Part shown: positions 63,931 through 64,000 of the stretch, one piece after another
How positions within the stretch are numbered: the first letter of the stretch is position 1
Layout: every line of letters starts with the position of its first letter
Origin: Kaistia terrae
Lineage (GTDB): Bacteria > Pseudomonadota > Alphaproteobacteria > Rhizobiales > Kaistiaceae
Direction of reading: 5' to 3'
Assembly: GCF_026344005.1 (NCBI RefSeq)
Contig: NZ_JAPKNH010000005.1
Coordinates: forward strand, 62,001 to 126,000
DNA length: 64,000 nucleotides
Position numbers and translations under genes: made by a program
Notes under the pieces: generated by a model
What the model saw: the letters and a program-made list of their open reading frames with translations, nothing else
Told to the model about the DNA's origin: nothing
Databases searched by the model: none

Positions 63931-64000
63931 ATGGATGCGGTAGCAATCCCCCGGCTCAATTCCATGGGCTTTGTTCCCGTCGACCTTGCGCAGAATGACG
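63931..64000 (+). CDS. Start of an unidentified protein, cut by window edge
   Basis: The ATG at 63931, with GGAGAGG about eight bases upstream, opens a frame beginning MDAVAIPRLNSMGFVPVDLA that runs off the window. It is divergent from the racemase operon, a position often taken by a regulator. Only 23 residues are visible, so the family cannot be named. An ATG four bases upstream opens a different frame that stops soon. Confidence 0.4.
   Translation, partial: MDAVAIPRLNSMGFVPVDLAQND

Overview
The window is a high-GC, gene-dense bacterial chromosome segment. It is built from catabolic operons, each with its own ABC transporter and regulator (IclR, GntR/FadR, MerR or LuxR type). The D-carbamoylase, the sulfone/sulfonate oxidation genes, the uronate dehydrogenase and the overall layout look most like a soil alphaproteobacterium of the Hyphomicrobiales (rhizobial relatives). 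This placement is inferred from protein character only. I see no rRNA, tRNA, CRISPR array or intact transposase.

Region A (1-10.6 kb, minus strand) is a sugar-acid cluster. An IclR regulator is followed by an amidohydrolase, a class III aminotransferase, a ribose-type ABC transporter, an L-rhamnonate-dehydratase-like enzyme, an SDR dehydrogenase and a metallo-beta-lactamase-fold protein that has lost its metal site. A truncated tyrosine recombinase lies on one side and a decayed P4-type integrase on the other, so the block looks like an old acquired island.

Region B (10.5-23.5 kb) is a complete D-hydantoin pathway. D-hydantoinase diverges from an IclR regulator, a Liv-type ABC transporter (KHMGF), N-carbamoyl-D-amino acid hydrolase, a D-amino acid dehydrogenase, a hydantoin/Asp/Glu racemase, a quinone-oxidoreductase-like protein and a PLP D-amino acid deaminase. 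Imported hydantoin would be opened, decarbamoylated to a D-amino acid, then oxidised or deaminated.

Region C (23.9-27.6 kb) holds unlinked genes: an NTF2-PAS-LuxR regulator, a small membrane protein, a SIS-domain isomerase, an exported beta-carbonic anhydrase and a lipoprotein.

Region D (27.6-40.6 kb) is an organosulfur island. It has five luciferase-like flavin monooxygenases (SsuD-like, SfnG-like and three NtaA/SnaA-type), a DszC/SfnB-like flavoprotein, two FMN reductases, an SsuABC transporter and a divergent peroxiredoxin-like protein without its catalytic cysteine.

Region E (40.8-57.1 kb, plus strand) starts with an AhpD-like protein and a sugar ABC transporter. A GntR-controlled operon follows, with a DapA-family enzyme, a Pot-type ABC importer, an enolase-superfamily dehydratase, uronate dehydrogenase, an aldose-1-epimerase-like protein, an IlvD/Edd dehydratase and an RraA-family protein. 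This fits oxidative uronate or aldarate catabolism.

Region F (57.2-60.8 kb) is a copper-resistance unit: CueR, a CopA ATPase, CopZ and a broken CopM-like gene, with two divergent CueR-type promoters. Region G (60.8-64 kb) pairs a periplasmic amino-acid-binding protein with a DAACS symporter and an aspartate racemase. A new plus-strand gene starts at the right edge.
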